Source: Datnioides undecimradiatus (Eukaryota; Chordata; Actinopteri; Lobotiformes; Datnioididae). Taken from it: a DNA stretch of 64,000 nt. Position numbers and translations under genes: made by a program. The stretch's first letter is position 1. Each line of letters opens with the position of its first letter. Positions 50,581 through 63,167 of the stretch are shown piece by piece. Location of the stretch: the NCBI GenBank assembly GCA_008933995.1, contig WARS01000071.1, forward strand, positions 4,295,652 to 4,359,651. The letters run 5' to 3'. Below the pieces are notes generated by a model. That model was not told where the DNA came from. It saw only the letters and a program-made list of their open reading frames with translations, and did no database searches.

Positions 50581-52530
50581 ACATCGGCAACCAGCTTCCA
50601 CCAATAATATCGTGACATCCACCCATCAATCAGTCTTTAACTTAGCTTTAAGCAGCACAAAGTTAGCTAGCTGGAACCCCCTCCCTCGTCTTCCTCTACC
50701 ATCTACAGTTCATCTGCGTGCTCCTGCAACCCTGTTGAGGCGGCGAGCACCCAGATCTCGATCTGACACCCAACTCACTGAAAGTTCAACACAACCTTCA
50801 AATCAGATTCCTTATATTCTGCCTTCCTTTCCTGTTTTACTTGCAAATACACCAGGATAACGACGCTACACGAGCCTCTCAGGTTCCAAAAGTTGTAAAG
50901 TATTAAAGACATACTGAAAGGTGGCATCAAATGTTTATTCATTTTTCATAAGAATGTCATAAATTCTGATCGCTTTGCTCATTTTAGATTATTTATTTAG
51001 AAAACGGCAAGCTCTCACAGGGCCAATCGTGTTAAGACGATGTTAGACGATGATTTGCTGAGAGAAGATTTGCATATTTCATTCTCTGGAAAAACAGGGG
51101 TTTATAGAGAAACCAGCGAATCTGTTATATTAGCGAGACATTTTGGAATCAGTGCCAGAACTAAAGTACCATATTGGAACCAGTATCAAAACATTTCAAA
51201 ACTCGGCTCCGGTTGCACAATTTCCACCTCTTAATCAATCCCACTTGTTCGCGTTGTGATTTCTTTTTGACTGTTCTTTTCAGTTTGTTCAAGCGATGGG
51301 ATATTAGGTCTCTTAGGTCCGGGCCACGTAATGCATTCACGCACAAACCAACGAAGAGAGATAAACGTTATGGGACCGATGTGCATTTATGTCCTCACTG
51401 AGAAATAACTGTTTATGGGTGCTTTATTGGTCAAGACTCTGTGAGGAATGAGGTGTCCAAGAGAAGAGTCTTGTTGTAATATCATGGGACACTACTTACC
51501 TTTTAATGATTAACTGCCAGAATACACAACACACCTCTTTTTAAACTCCTTGTCACGCACCGATGCACCAGGAAAACCCCCACACTCGCAGGGTGTTGCG
51601 CGTACATGTTGCCACGGTTACTAATGATCTTACATAAATAGGCTTTATAGGCTGCTTATAGAGCTCCCCAGATGGATTTGACAGCTAGGTGTGAAAAGAA
51701 ATGAGGGGGAAGAAAATAAAGGTAACTCTGGAAGACCATGAGAGAAAACGGACTCCTCAGAGACTGAGGGTCGACCATAGACATGGAGCACAATGCAGCA
51801 TCTCCCCAGTCTGCCTTCCGGGACCCAGCTGCAGCTGAGGATGAAACATCACACGATGCCCCGGTTATTACTTCTCTCGTGAGTTTGCTGATCTGTGCAC
51901 CACCAGGTCACCAGGTGAAGTCAGTGCATTGCACACGTCATCAGACTGTCACCGTGAATGCGAAAGAACCGGAGATAATATATCCCCGGGTGGTTTCTGT
52001 TGCAGAAGAGCGACTTCATCCTGGTCGTTTCCACATTGTGTCGGAAAAGCGTCGGCCACGTCAGAGCTCTCTGGTCTCGCCCTCTGTCCCGTATCAGCCC
52101 CTGGGAGACTAGATCTTCAACCCTGAACCTATGAACCAGTCAACAGGATGAATAATGGATCTCCCCTGCCCTGCCCTGTTTAATGTAACACAGCTGTACA
52201 GAAGCCCTCTGAAAGTTAATCATTAACGGCCGGACTTTTGACCTCAGAGTCTCTGCAGATAAACTGCTTGATAAACTTTTCAGACACAAACACACATGTG
52301 CGGATAGACAGGCAGTCGGACTTGAACGCGGGGAGAGAGATTATGGAAACATTTACCATCTCATCAATGATTTCCCAGTGAATTAGTCAGTCATTGACCA
52401 CGGATTGGTTACTAGTTGCCCCAGCCAGTTTACTGGAGATCATAAAATTACCCATAATTCACCCAGAGGTGCATCATTTTGGAAAAGTTTTTAAAACTTG
52501 TTTCACGTTGCATTTCAGTGAGCGGTGGCA

Positions 52531-52560
52531 CGGCCTGGATTGGCCTGGATTGGCCCGGAT
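52531..52560 (+). repeat. 10-bp tandem repeat, three copies
   Basis: cggcctggat, tggcctggat and tggcccggat in direct succession in intron 3. Confidence 0.9.
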
Positions 52561-54109
52561 TACCTGTAATATTCATTTTTATGCCATGCCTTTTGGTCAG
52601 ATAAAGGTTTAGGTGCAACAGAATTGAATTTTGATATAATTATATTATAAATGCACCATGCATTGCATCATGCATGTCATGCATTGTTTGTTCAGTTTTA
52701 ATATGGGGAATACACCCATGCATCTTCAGCAGCAGTGACATTAAATACATATATAGGGATATTACTGTAGAGGAATACAACAGCCAGCAGTGTGTCTCTA
52801 TGAGCTCTTCTGTGACTACCTGCTACACTATGGCATATGTAAGCTACTGCGTAGTGTAGGGTTTAGCATTTATAGCTTAAAGTTTTAGAGAATAACGCTG
52901 ACCCAGGATGAAACTGACAGAACGCTGGGGTTGAGATAAAAGGGCGCAATTATAAATCCGGCTGCTGCTTCAGAACCTGCAGACAGCACCATGGATTCAT
53001 CAATACACAGCACAGTTAGACTACTGATATTTCAGATCTGTGGTCAGGGTCAGAGAGTCTAACTCGCACAAGCCTCAGTTAGATAAAAGGATCAATGAGT
53101 CATAACTAACTAAGGCATTCGACTAACCGTGCACTCTCCCCGCTGTAAAGGGCTGAAGAGGGGGCGGGTTAACACTGGGTTTCATTCTGGGTCTTTTCTT
53201 TCCTAAAAGTTTCGTGTTGCGCTTATGGTATTGACATTTTTTTATGTCTTCCGTTGTTTGGTTGTGTTTTGTTGTTTCCACGCTGCGCTGCTGCTAAAAG
53301 AATTTTCCTCTTGTGGGATAAAATCAGAACTGAGCTGAACTTTGAGTTTCGGGGGAAAACCGCACTCCGCGCTCGACTCCAAGCTGCTTTTTTCATGGCA
53401 GTCAGTTTTTATTTATCGCTCTCCCCTTCCTGCACGTCTAGCTTCCTCTGTGTTCCTCCGTCTGAACGAGGTCTTTACTGTATCTGCGGCTGATCGAATG
53501 GAAACACCGACCTGGGCGGCCATGTTCACAGCTGTGACTAATCCACCAGACCTGTGAACAACAGGGGCTTGACGTATCCATGGTTAATCTGTAACCAAGA
53601 GTGACACGCACTCCCACTGCTCTGCTGGAGCCAACGTATGAGACAATGAGCGTTTTCACAGATTGGTCGTCATATCGCTCACCAATAATACAAAGTTATT
53701 TCAGGAGGCCAATATTATATAAAATACTTAACCAAGCTTAAAAGAGGGAAACTGCGTGTGTTTATGATTACCCCTCAGCATTAATCCATTGCTCTGCATC
53801 CCAAGCAGGTCTAAGCGGCGAACTTGACTCAGCCACAGCCGGAGTGGATGGGGAAAGTCTGAACCTCGCAACAACAAAGAGGTTACTTTGCCGGTTTTTG
53901 TTTTACGTAATGACGAAAGTGTCGGGGCGTGAGTCATGCTTGTTACCTTGGCTGTGCCGAAACTCTCGGAGGGGGGGGTGGGCACGTATGTGAATTAGGG
54001 CATATCCAATTTTCTACCCCTCGCTGTGGACGGTGCAGAAAGAGCCGGTGGTATGAATCATTCATGGCAGAGACAGGGAGCTGATATGGACAAGCAAAAG
54101 TCGAGGAAA

Positions 54110-54114
<5 letters not shown>

Positions 54115-54156
<42 letters not shown>
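54115..54156 (+). repeat. (TC)n microsatellite
   Basis: Twenty-one uninterrupted TC units in intron 3, the longest pure CT-type tract in the window. Confidence 0.97.
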
Positions 54157-54158
<2 letters not shown>

Positions 54159-55325
54159 GTCAGTGTCGAGACATCAGCTGAAACTATGCAGACATTTATT
54201 TAGTACGTTTGTCACATGCTTTTATGTCATTGGCTTTCTTCTCTAGTTGTCTCCCTAATAACTATCCCCAAAGTTTGAGCTGACCTGGGGAAAATGGCGA
54301 CTTGAGCTCTGCTTGGAATCAAGGCGAGGCAGCTTTATGAATATGCAGCAGCTCACACGCAGGTTTAAATCGCTTTGTTTATATCTGCAACCTTGTTATT
54401 GGCGTGGTGGCGTCAGGTCAGCGTGCTTTTTACTTTCAGCTGGTCGTCCACCCAGCCCATGTTTACACGTTAGGCCGAGAGAGTCACGGCGAAAGCGTTA
54501 CTTCGATAAGGCAGGAAGCGTCACAAAGTCGCCGCGAAAATCTAAAACAGCACAGAATCGCACCCTGCAAATGGAGCATGAAACGGCGGGTGCAAAGATA
54601 AAAAGGCATGAGTTATGGACAAGACGTTGCTGTGGTGCTTTCATTCTGTCTGACAGTTACAGTCTGCAGTCGCAGGCCTGCCAGGGGCCAATTTGACAGA
54701 GGAAGAAGATGATGAAATCCCCTTTGTGCAATACAAAGTGTATTCCCTTTGACAAAAGAAATGACCATTTACCGTCCCCTTGTTTTGCCGGACCACATTG
54801 CCTGCGGCCATTTTATAATAGGGTCTTTTTGGTATTATAGGCTTTGTGAAGTTCTGAGGCAAAGCTGCGTAGCTGTGGATTAGATAGAAGCAGGGCAACG
54901 GGCCAGAAGTCACAGAGGAGGGAGGGTGCAAAGGTGCTGCGCTAGCAACAGCTGCCCACTCCCAGGAACTGGCAAAACAGAGGCTGGAAAGATTAAGAAG
55001 GACCTCGGTTCTTAGCATTGCTGATAACACTGGGGGTTGGATTAGTGTTGTTACTGCGCACGTCCAAACAGCACGCAAGAAGGCAAAAAAAAAAAAAGTT
55101 GAAAATGAAAGTAAGGAAGAACAAAAGATGGAGGGATAAGGAGACGGGGATTAGGAAGGATGAGAGCTGCTTAATAAGAAGAAATAAGGATGAAGGGAAA
55201 GATGGGAAGGTGTGTGTAATTTAGATCGGGTGTCACTGCACAGGCTGAGCGGATGAACATAAACTAGAAAGGGTTTTTATTTATGAGAGGCAGATGATCT
55301 AACAGTGGAGTGTGGAGGCTGTGCA

Positions 55326-55326
<1 letters not shown>

Positions 55327-55358
<32 letters not shown>
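55327..55358 (+). repeat. (CA)n microsatellite
   Basis: Sixteen CA units in intron 3. Confidence 0.96.
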
Positions 55359-55359
<1 letters not shown>

Positions 55360-56019
55360 GCACGGAGAGTAGAGGAATGCAGGGTTGACAAGGTTGGCTT
55401 GCAAAGTGTGGGTATCCATGCCAAGCAGGGCCCGAGCCCTGTGCCAAGGCTGGAGCACAAGATGGGCTTCACCCACCCCGGGGGCACTGGCAGTCAGCGA
55501 CGAGGCCGGGGCAAACTGGGCACCGCCCAAGAGAGTGGAAGCCCGACCTCAATGATTAATGAGGGTCTGCGACTGCGGCTGGCAGGTTCAAAGAGGCAGA
55601 GGGATAAATGCATGAAGGGGGGCGAAGGCAGAGCCAGACTCTGAAACCCTCGAGAGGTTTTCCCAAACTTCCACGACGCAAGGGGTGTCTCCGATTTCCA
55701 TTTGTGTTTGAAAACATCGCCACAAGTCCATTTGCTAACATTTCACGTGGCTAAATGACCGCGACGGCGTGAATATTTGCTCCCGAGTGCTTTCATCGCC
55801 GCCCGTAATGAAAGTTTTTTCCTGAAGGATATGTCGAGATTATCATCATCATTACTCAGACAGAGCTGTGGTCACAGCTGAACTCCCATTTTATACAGAT
55901 TCTCACGAGCCGGAGATGAGATGCAGCAGCAGCAGCTGCTGACTGAAACAGATGACGTGACACGGACATGCACCCTGTAACGCACACGGCGTTAGTAGCG
56001 CATATTTCAGCCTGGTCTC

Positions 56020-56310
56020 TCCGGGCGCCGCGGCCTCCTAACGGGAAGCACGCTTTAAAAACTCCCTCTGACATGAAACTACTTCTTACTGGCAGCAAAC
56101 ACAGCCCCGCATGTGTAACATGAGTGAATGGCTGCGTAATTCACTGACGGCGCCAAGTAAGTGTTGGCTTCGCTTTACACTGTCCACCCACCGCTCGCAC
56201 AGAGCCGCAGAAAGAGCTTTAATGCAGCAACGCTGGCGCTGAAACGATCAGCCCTCCGCGCACGCTGCCTCTCGCCGCCGCTACCTTTAGCACGCCGGGT
56301 GTTTTGTCAT
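56020..56310. other. CpG-rich block in intron 3
   Basis: Dense CpG (gggcgccgcggcctcc, cactgacggcgccaag, ccgcgcacgctgcc, tcgccgccgctacc) without a recognisable exon. In a vertebrate intron this can mark an internal promoter or enhancer. Sequence alone does not prove either. Confidence 0.35.
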
Positions 56311-57769
56311 CTTGCCACAGCGTGACAAAAGAGAGGAGCGAGATCGGAATTGCATAAGCTGCAGATGACCAAAAATGGCGAATTCGACGCCGTGGACGGC
56401 TGTAATAGTTTCACCACCTGTTCTTTTCCGTGTGCCAGACGCACGTTAGCCTCCGATCGGTTAAACGTAGCAACTGAAGTCACATATACATGAACCGCAT
56501 CGACGGTTTTTATCCTCCCAGTCAGTTACAGGTGTGTTTACGTTTGTGTGTGCACGTACTGTGTGCAGTTGCTCGAGTTGCTCGTGTGGCTGACATGTTT
56601 GCGAGTGGGCGACGGGCGACGCTAAAGCATATTGTGGGATCCCAAGGTCAGAAATGTGGTCCATCATTAGGGAACAGCTCGCACGCAGAACGAGTCCTTC
56701 CAGGAGATTAAAATAATTCTTGCTGCAACTTTTTTTTCTTTTCTTCGCTCTGCTTCTTTCCCGCACACATTTCCAACGCAACAGCATGTCGACGTGTTGA
56801 TTCGGCGCCCGTATCAACAGGTGTCTATTTTTGTCATGGGGAGCTGTTCGCACTGTGGCTCCCAGGCGTGTGTGTCCCCCCCACGCCCCCACTCTGTTTC
56901 TGCAAGAATGAACAGCCCATTAATCTACGGCGGTAATTAATTAAGATGGAAGATTTGAGGTGGAAGCCCTGACATCATCGGGGTTGCCAGAGGGTGACCA
57001 GACACCCTATTCAAACCGGGACTGATTTAAGAATTTGCCCTGGCATCCCGGTGGGGAACGTCTTTGTCCCGATAATGAGACATTGGGCATCTTTTAATGA
57101 GGCAGAGTGATATGTCAGGATCACGGGAAGGTCAGATCACTGGGGTTCTTTCACTCTCTCGCTCTCGTAAAGAGAAGATAGCATCATTTACAGCTGCAGC
57201 CTCCACATCACCCAGATGAGCCATTACGGCGGCTATTAAGCAGCTATAACTACGTTGAGTTAGAGGATCCGTTGTGCAAACTCCTTTCCAACTGTGGGTC
57301 ATTATTGACGAGCAAACGGCCCAAATTTTCAGTAAACGTGCATCAAAGAGTCAGCTTAGTGCAGATGCCTGGGCTGTATGGTCATGCCCGTCGTCGGCTC
57401 TGGTTCCCTGCGAAGTCGGATGCAACGATTTACGCCCCTGCAGTCCAGAAGACCCTGTGTTTACACGTTCCCAGGCAAAGTTTCCAGCCAGTCGAAAGGA
57501 AGCTGGAAGAGATTTTTCTGCAGGGAACTTGTTTGATTTGCGGTCGTGCACGATGCTGGAGCCGGATCAGCAAAGAGAAGAAGAGGAGAACTGGAAAAAG
57601 AACATCAAAAAGCTAAAAAGTGATAGAGGATGGGTGAAAACACAAGCCAGCTCGTGCAGGGAGCTGCAGGATTCGACCTGAATTGCCCCCCTTCTTCCTA
57701 GGCGGGTATGTAACGTGAGGAATGTTGATATCTTTAGCTTTCCCAAGAAAAATACTATTCCTGATCTGA

Positions 57770-57915
57770 GTCTAACTCTAAATTGACCGTGAAGTGAAGG
57801 AGTGAATGTGAGTGTGCATGAGTTCTCTGCGTAGCGGCCCAGCAACACCCCGCCTCCCACCCCAATGACTGCTGTGATTGGCTCCAGCACCCCCGCGACC
57901 CTGAAAGGAATAAAC
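57770..57915 (+). mobile_element. Retroposon-like tail of a common fish repeat
   Basis: The stretch ctctaaattgaccgtgaag, gtgaatgtgagtgtgcatg, ttggctccagcacccccgcg and accctgaaaggaataaac follows the well-known fish repeat 'ctaaattgtccgtaggtgtgaatgtgag ... ggctccagcccccccgcgac' (recalled, not searched). Here it lacks the usual (atgg)n end. It is within intron 3. Confidence 0.6.
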
Positions 57916-58499
57916 TGCGTCTCTCTTCCTCTTCATTTAAACAAATGCAGATCAAGATCTCAACGGCCCAATAGAAACGCTACCGGTTTTGTCCACAGGG
58001 GGCAGTCCTCGTAGTTCAAAGTTGGCTTTTGCTAACATCATGCAATCCAGAAAACGGCAACATAGGCTTATATAAGAGCCTACACAGCTAACAATAGAGT
58101 TTGCACCTCATCCCCAGTTCTCAATACGTTATGGTGTAATCCATATTTTATCTCAAGTAGGCTAATTCACTGTTTTTACTAGAATAGAGAAAAAGTTTTT
58201 CTGCCGTTGTGATTCTGTTGTTGCCTGCCACATGCTCAGTGTTGTTTAATTTATTGTTATTTAATCTCATTGAACTCAGGGGGCTGCACCAGCTGCTTTA
58301 TGCAGCATGGGACTGCTCACTTTGCACTGCTGCAGGTCCTGGATGTCTTAAAAACAAGCTTTTGAAATTTTTTGCAGTAAATCTGAAGTTCAGCCTCTGA
58401 GGAGGGTCTGCAGCCTCCTTCATTATCTACCTGGGACAGAATATCGGCATTTGTGTTGGTGTTTGCAACCAACAACAGAGCAGTCTGCATGTCACCTTG

Positions 58500-58597
58500 T
58501 TGCACCGTGGGTCTTAGAGCAGCGCACTTTCAATCCTCTGTGCATGCTTACATACAGCACAACTGACAATAAAGCTGACTTTGACTTTGTCTTGACT
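58500..58597 (+). mobile_element. LINE-like 3' tail
   Basis: The segment ends tttcaatcctctgtgcatgc, then cacaactgacaataaagctg, then gactttgacttt. A gacaataaagctgactttga end is a recurrent 3' terminus of fish non-LTR elements. The sequence upstream, from about 58200, may belong to the same insertion. No open reading frame with reverse-transcriptase features is present. Confidence 0.5.
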
Positions 58598-59330
58598 TGA
58601 TCATCAGAATCCAAAATCCATCCATCTGTGTGATCCAGCTCATTCTTTCTGCCCTTCTCTCTCCTCTGGTTGCGTTTAATAATTAAGTCTGATTGATATT
58701 GTTGGAGCCAGCTGGAATCTTTGATATGATAAAACAGTCGGTACAGTTGCCGCATCAGAGGAAAGACAGGAGACTTTGTTTCGTGATGTTAAAATAATAA
58801 TGGATTAAGCATTCTAACTATTAAAATTGAACTGTGGATAAGTGCTATTGTACGTGACACTGGGATTATACATGGCACTCAATAAAACAATAGAAACCAC
58901 TGCGGCAGCTTGGGGAGTCTGCCTGTGCCCCACAGTCACGGGACATTAATGCAAAATTAAACAGCTTTTTGTTAAAATAACTTGGAGTCTAACTAAACGC
59001 GGAGCCGCGTGAGATTCGAGCAAACCGCTCGTTTAACGATCGTAGCCCAAAGACTTCGACTCGGCAGAGAGACATCTCGCGCAGTCCCGGCCCCTTTTCA
59101 GGTTGCATGGGTTTCACGTCCGCGCTCGCTGGATGGATGGAGTTGTAAATTCTCATCACTGGCTGCTTTTCATGCCGCCGCTCATTAGTACAGTGTAATT
59201 GCGGCGCGATCCATCTCAGTGCGCTTCCTTATTGTGGCCAGTGTCTCCCAGCTCCTTGCTAATAGGTGCTTGCGGAGGCCCCGTGTACCTTTTTGTGTGA
59301 GCTTCGGAAACTCGGGAGCGCACGCGGCAA

Positions 59331-59500
59331 ATTACCACTTCTAATTTAACTCCCTCAATTTGCATCCCATCAGTAAGCATCCTATTAATTACAAACCCAG
59401 TAAAGGATTTAATGGTTTTTCAGTAAGGTACTGATATTAATGCCTCATAAATTAAAACACGGATTAATGTGATTACCTTAATCGATTATGATGTATGACT
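59331..59500. promoter_or_regulatory. Candidate conserved non-coding element (TAAT and octamer-like sites)
   Basis: At least eight TAAT/ATTA cores in 170 nt (caaattacc, ctaatttaac, ctattaattac, atattaatgcc, ggattaatgtgatta, cttaatcg) and an atttgcat-type POU site (caatttgcatccc). Non-repetitive, in intron 3. Composition-based only. Confidence 0.25.
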
Positions 59501-60616
59501 TCGGGGTTGCATGCGAATCAATCTGTATCTTGTTTGTCTTCTTAAAATATGGCAAACAGCAGTTTAATAGGCTTTTGAAATTGTTTATTTAAATAAGAGA
59601 AACTCGTTTTGTGAGGAACCTTAATTCCCTCTGCCGCCGCCGCCGCCTCCCTCCTGTGTTCCCGTTCTCGTTTCACTCTCTTCCTCCCAGCAGACTCGTT
59701 CGTCACAGTATCTGTCCACTCCCCGATGTGCCGTTTAAGTGTTACAATACAATGTTCAGCCACTCAGACACAGCTCAGTCTCAACCACGCCGCAATCCCA
59801 CACAAACACCGGAGGCCCGTGGTTTCCCAGAGACGGACGACACGCCTGTGAATCAATATTTGTGCCATAATTTCGCCAACTGTTGTCTCACCTCGTGCGC
59901 TCTCCTTTTGAGTTGTCATCGTCTCTGTTATTCCTCGTTCTGCTGCACGGAGATGGAAGGTGGCGAGTGGTAAAGTGGGTCAGCCCCTCTCCTGCAGAAG
60001 ACCGGCTCGGTTGGAGTAAGGCTGTTTGCTGCCTCGGGCGCCAACATGACAGCAAAGGCAAGCTGATGGACTCGACGGGCCAATCCAATGCTTGAGAAAC
60101 CTACCTTGGCTTAAATGCTGGAGTCACAGTGCCCCTGGGAATCACGCAGTAAACATGGCAGCGCAACAGTCCGGGCCTTTTGGCTTTGGTCCGAGGGCTG
60201 GGACTGCTCCAGTAATGACTCATAACACTAACAAAGATATTAATAATATCATGCGCTGAAATATAACTTTTGAAATGCATAAAAATGCAAATAAATATAA
60301 ATCAGAACCTCCGGTGTCTCCGGTGTTACAGTATAACAGTGGTGACAGTAATAACGGTACCCAGTGGGAATCAGCAAACTGAGGGGGAATAAAGCACTTT
60401 CCCTTATCTGTGAAACCGTTCCAAGACCTGCCCCCCTCAGCACCCACCTGCCAGATGTGATTTGCAGCTAATAATCCCCTGCACCTTTAAACAGCTGCTG
60501 CAGTTCAGGTGAGAAGGTCTCCTCTTGATCTAGTATCAACAAAGCGGTTTTGCTGCGGCATCGACGCTTAGTTGAGTGCAGTTCTGTCCTGCAGTATTTA
60601 ACCTTTTTGACTGTGC

Positions 60617-60640
60617 GTGTGTGTGTGTGTGTGTGTGTGT
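60617..60640 (+). repeat. (GT)n microsatellite
   Basis: Twelve GT units, about 250 nt upstream of the exon C acceptor. Confidence 0.95.
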
Positions 60641-60886
60641 ATTGTGGTATTCCTGTACAAATGTGCTCACAAGGGTTGAGAAATCCTCCCCAGGCAGGTT
60701 TGTTTGATAGTTTTCCTTCCACGTGGGGCTGTTGTGGGGTCAGAAAGTTGGTTTCGGATTAAGATTAGAAGTAGATTTGGGGTTATTTGAGTTTAATGTA
60801 GGGTCAGCAATAAAAGAAGTCAAAGAAAGCCGCTACGTGTCGCATAAAACATACTCACCAGTAATATGTTTTGTCTCTGTGTCCAG

Positions 60887-61093
60887 GCAACTACTATGGG
60901 ACCCCAAAGCCCCCTGCAGAGCCCAGCCCGGTGCAGCCGGACTTGGTGGACCAGGTTCTGTTTGACGAGGAGTTCGACACGGAGGTCCAGCGGAAACGCA
61001 CAACCTCGGTCAGTAAGATGGACAGAAAGGACAGCGCCGCACCGGAGGAGGAGGAGGAAGAGGAGAGGCCTCCGATGGTCAACGGCCTGGCCG
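60887..61093 (+). CDS. magi3: MAGI3-like scaffold, internal exon C (end of GuK-like region plus acidic linker)
   Basis: This 207-nt exon completes the split Gly codon and reads [17 protein letters not shown], then [30 protein letters not shown], an uninterrupted run of seven glutamates, and [18 protein letters not shown] ends the guanylate-kinase-like region in all MAGI proteins. [19 protein letters not shown] and [11 protein letters not shown] identify MAGI3 specifically. The rest is a flexible, acidic, Ser-containing linker towards WW1. The acceptor is ctgtgtccag at 60877-60886 and the donor is GTGAGG at 61094. Phase is 1 at both ends. The remaining open frame after 61093 is read-through into intron 4 and is not part of the protein. 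The RKRTTS.S stretch could be a basophilic kinase target (inference only). Confidence 0.95.
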
Positions 61094-62815
61094 GTGAGGA
61101 AACGGCTCTTACAGCTTGTCACGATGCAGCTGCGCTCCACCCCGGCAGTTTCCATGTTTGTTCAGTTTATTTATTTTTCCCTCTTTCGCCCAGCAGTTCA
61201 TTGTATTATTCTCCAAATGCAAAACAGCAGGACCTCTCTTTTCGTTCCTCCTTATCATTCTTCTCTCCAAACAAACATTCGCGGGATTAGCTGCTCTGCA
61301 CGCAAGGTCAGCACTAAATCACAGCCCTGCAAAGTCGAGAAGTCTGCCTTGAGATCAATAGACGCAATCCCCCAGTCAGAAGGGTAGGCTTTGTCCTTGT
61401 TTGATTCCCCCACACGGATGTCCTCACGTGGCTCAGAAACAACAAAATAGGAGCATGTTGCAGCGAATGGTGAACTGTCCTCAATGTGAAAGCAGTTAGG
61501 AAACCTCTAACTGCCGCGTTGTTATGAAACACAGCAAAATAAAACGGCGACGGTCAGAATTACGTGCCAGCGTGTTACATAATAACCATCCATATGAAAT
61601 AGTTTTCACTCGTGATACCGTTTCCGTCGTTGGAGAGCAGCCAGCTGAGGAGCAGAGCGGCTTGGGGCCCTTCGCTCGAGCGGGCGCCCTCAGCCGCTCT
61701 GTCTTCTGTTGTGGTTTCAGTGACGGTTGTAATGTCCGACCGGCCTCGAACGCACCGCGGCCTGGTGCAGTGTCGCACCGCCGCTGCAGCTTGCTAGACC
61801 CAGTGCTGCTTATTACCAATGTGCGTTGCCAGCCGCGTGATTATGGGTATTTTTTGAGAAGAAGATTGTGTCAGCGGACGTTTTTGAATTTTCTCATTTA
61901 GCGAGGAAAGAACTTTCTATGCATTAACCACCTTATTGCTATCACATACACTATATGAACTGAATGCACCAGGGGTATGTCAAGGAAATGTCAACAGGCT
62001 TGTCAGTGCAATGTGTTGCTTGCACAGCCCCGCACCCGTCTGGACCTAAAGACTAATTCATCTCATAAGAACCACTTTTATGCACCCATGTCAACCTAAA
62101 TACAAAAGATCAGCTGGCGTGCAAACTGCCCGTCTCGCGTCCACGAGCAAAAGGGAGAAACACTGTCAGAGACGCATCATCTCTGTGGCCTTGGGCAGAA
62201 ATGATGGCAGCGTGGCGCCCGGCCAAGAAAAACCACTCATTGCACAAGGACGTCACTCCTAATTCTGTGGTTCATGAGTTGTCTAATCTCAGACGCAGTT
62301 TATTATACCTTTGTCAGCTTGTGGATGGATTGGATTGTTAAAGTGGTGTGGATGTACAACAGAAGGGGCAGGGGGAAGACATATTGCCGTGCCCGGGAGG
62401 CAGCTTAATAATAGTCCTGCATTACTGTTAACAGCCATTTTTCTTTTGTGTCCGCTTGGCGTTCTCGTCAGTTTGTGAAGCCTACATGCGCGCGTCTGCA
62501 ACAGCCCAGTTTGCATGTCTCTGCGAGGGCTGAGAGCGGCTGTAGCCTCGAGCAAGTGTCTGTATGTAGTCATTTACTCTGATTTTATAAGTGCAGAAAC
62601 CCCCTCCTGGTTGCATTGGGGGAAAGAGCCCCCCCCCGCCCCCCCCGATTCCAGCACAAAAAAGCTCTTGGCCTCTCCCAGTCAACAGCTGTCACTTTCC
62701 ATCCCTGCCATTCAATTACACCCAAGCCAAACAGACTGAGCATTCAATGCCACGATGAAGCTAGGTCATACACAGCCAGATGAAAACCTGCAGATAAGAG
62801 CCTTGCACAGACAGG

Positions 62816-62884
62816 CACACACACACACATGCACGCGCGCACGCATGCATCAAGATTAAGCAAACACACACACACACACACACA
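62816..62884 (+). repeat. Two (CA)n tracts with an alternating GC/CA spacer
   Basis: CA runs at 62816-62829 and 62864-62884 flank gcacgcgcgcacgcatgcat, itself alternating purine-pyrimidine. Confidence 0.93.
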
Positions 62885-63041
62885 TGCAGCAGCCTGTGTG
62901 ATGCTAATAGAGTTGTGATGTGGCGCTCGCGGCTGGGCTGAAGCATTGGTCAGCTCTGCCCTTGCCCGGGAGGCAGTTCCCAGTACATCGCTGCTGACAT
63001 GCAAATCCTATGGCAATTGCTGCACTTCCGTCCTCTCTCCG

Positions 63042-63071
63042 TCTCTCTCTCTCTCTCTCTCGCTCTCTCTC
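63042..63071 (+). repeat. (CT)n tract in intron 4
   Basis: CT units broken once by CG (ctcgctct). It lies about 245 nt before exon D and may act as an extra pyrimidine-tract-binding site (inference). Confidence 0.93.
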
Positions 63072-63135
63072 CACCCGTTCCTCTCTTGTGGATGCAACCG
63101 TCCACCCAGTGTACAGGGGAAGATCAGCTCGAGCG

Positions 63136-63136
<1 letters not shown>

Positions 63137-63166
<30 letters not shown>
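63137..63166 (+). repeat. (CAG)10 trinucleotide repeat in intron 4
   Basis: Ten pure CAG triplets ending 149 nt before exon D. In the frame continuous with exon D they read as serine (AGC), but they lie upstream of the splice acceptor. Confidence 0.96.

Positions 63167-63167
<1 letters not shown>

Noticed and set aside
52640-52690. Repeated catgcat motifs (gcatgcat-like)
   Set aside because: Short overlapping palindromic words in an AT-rich stretch. No longer period or structure.
61094-61290. Continuation of the exon C frame
   Set aside because: A GTGAGG donor follows the conserved VNGLA. The extension has no similarity to MAGI3, while exon D continues the protein.
60866-61387. 173-codon + strand frame overlapping exon C
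   Set aside because: It is the alternate frame of the real exon C. The MAGI3 protein is in the neighbouring frame with matching splice sites.
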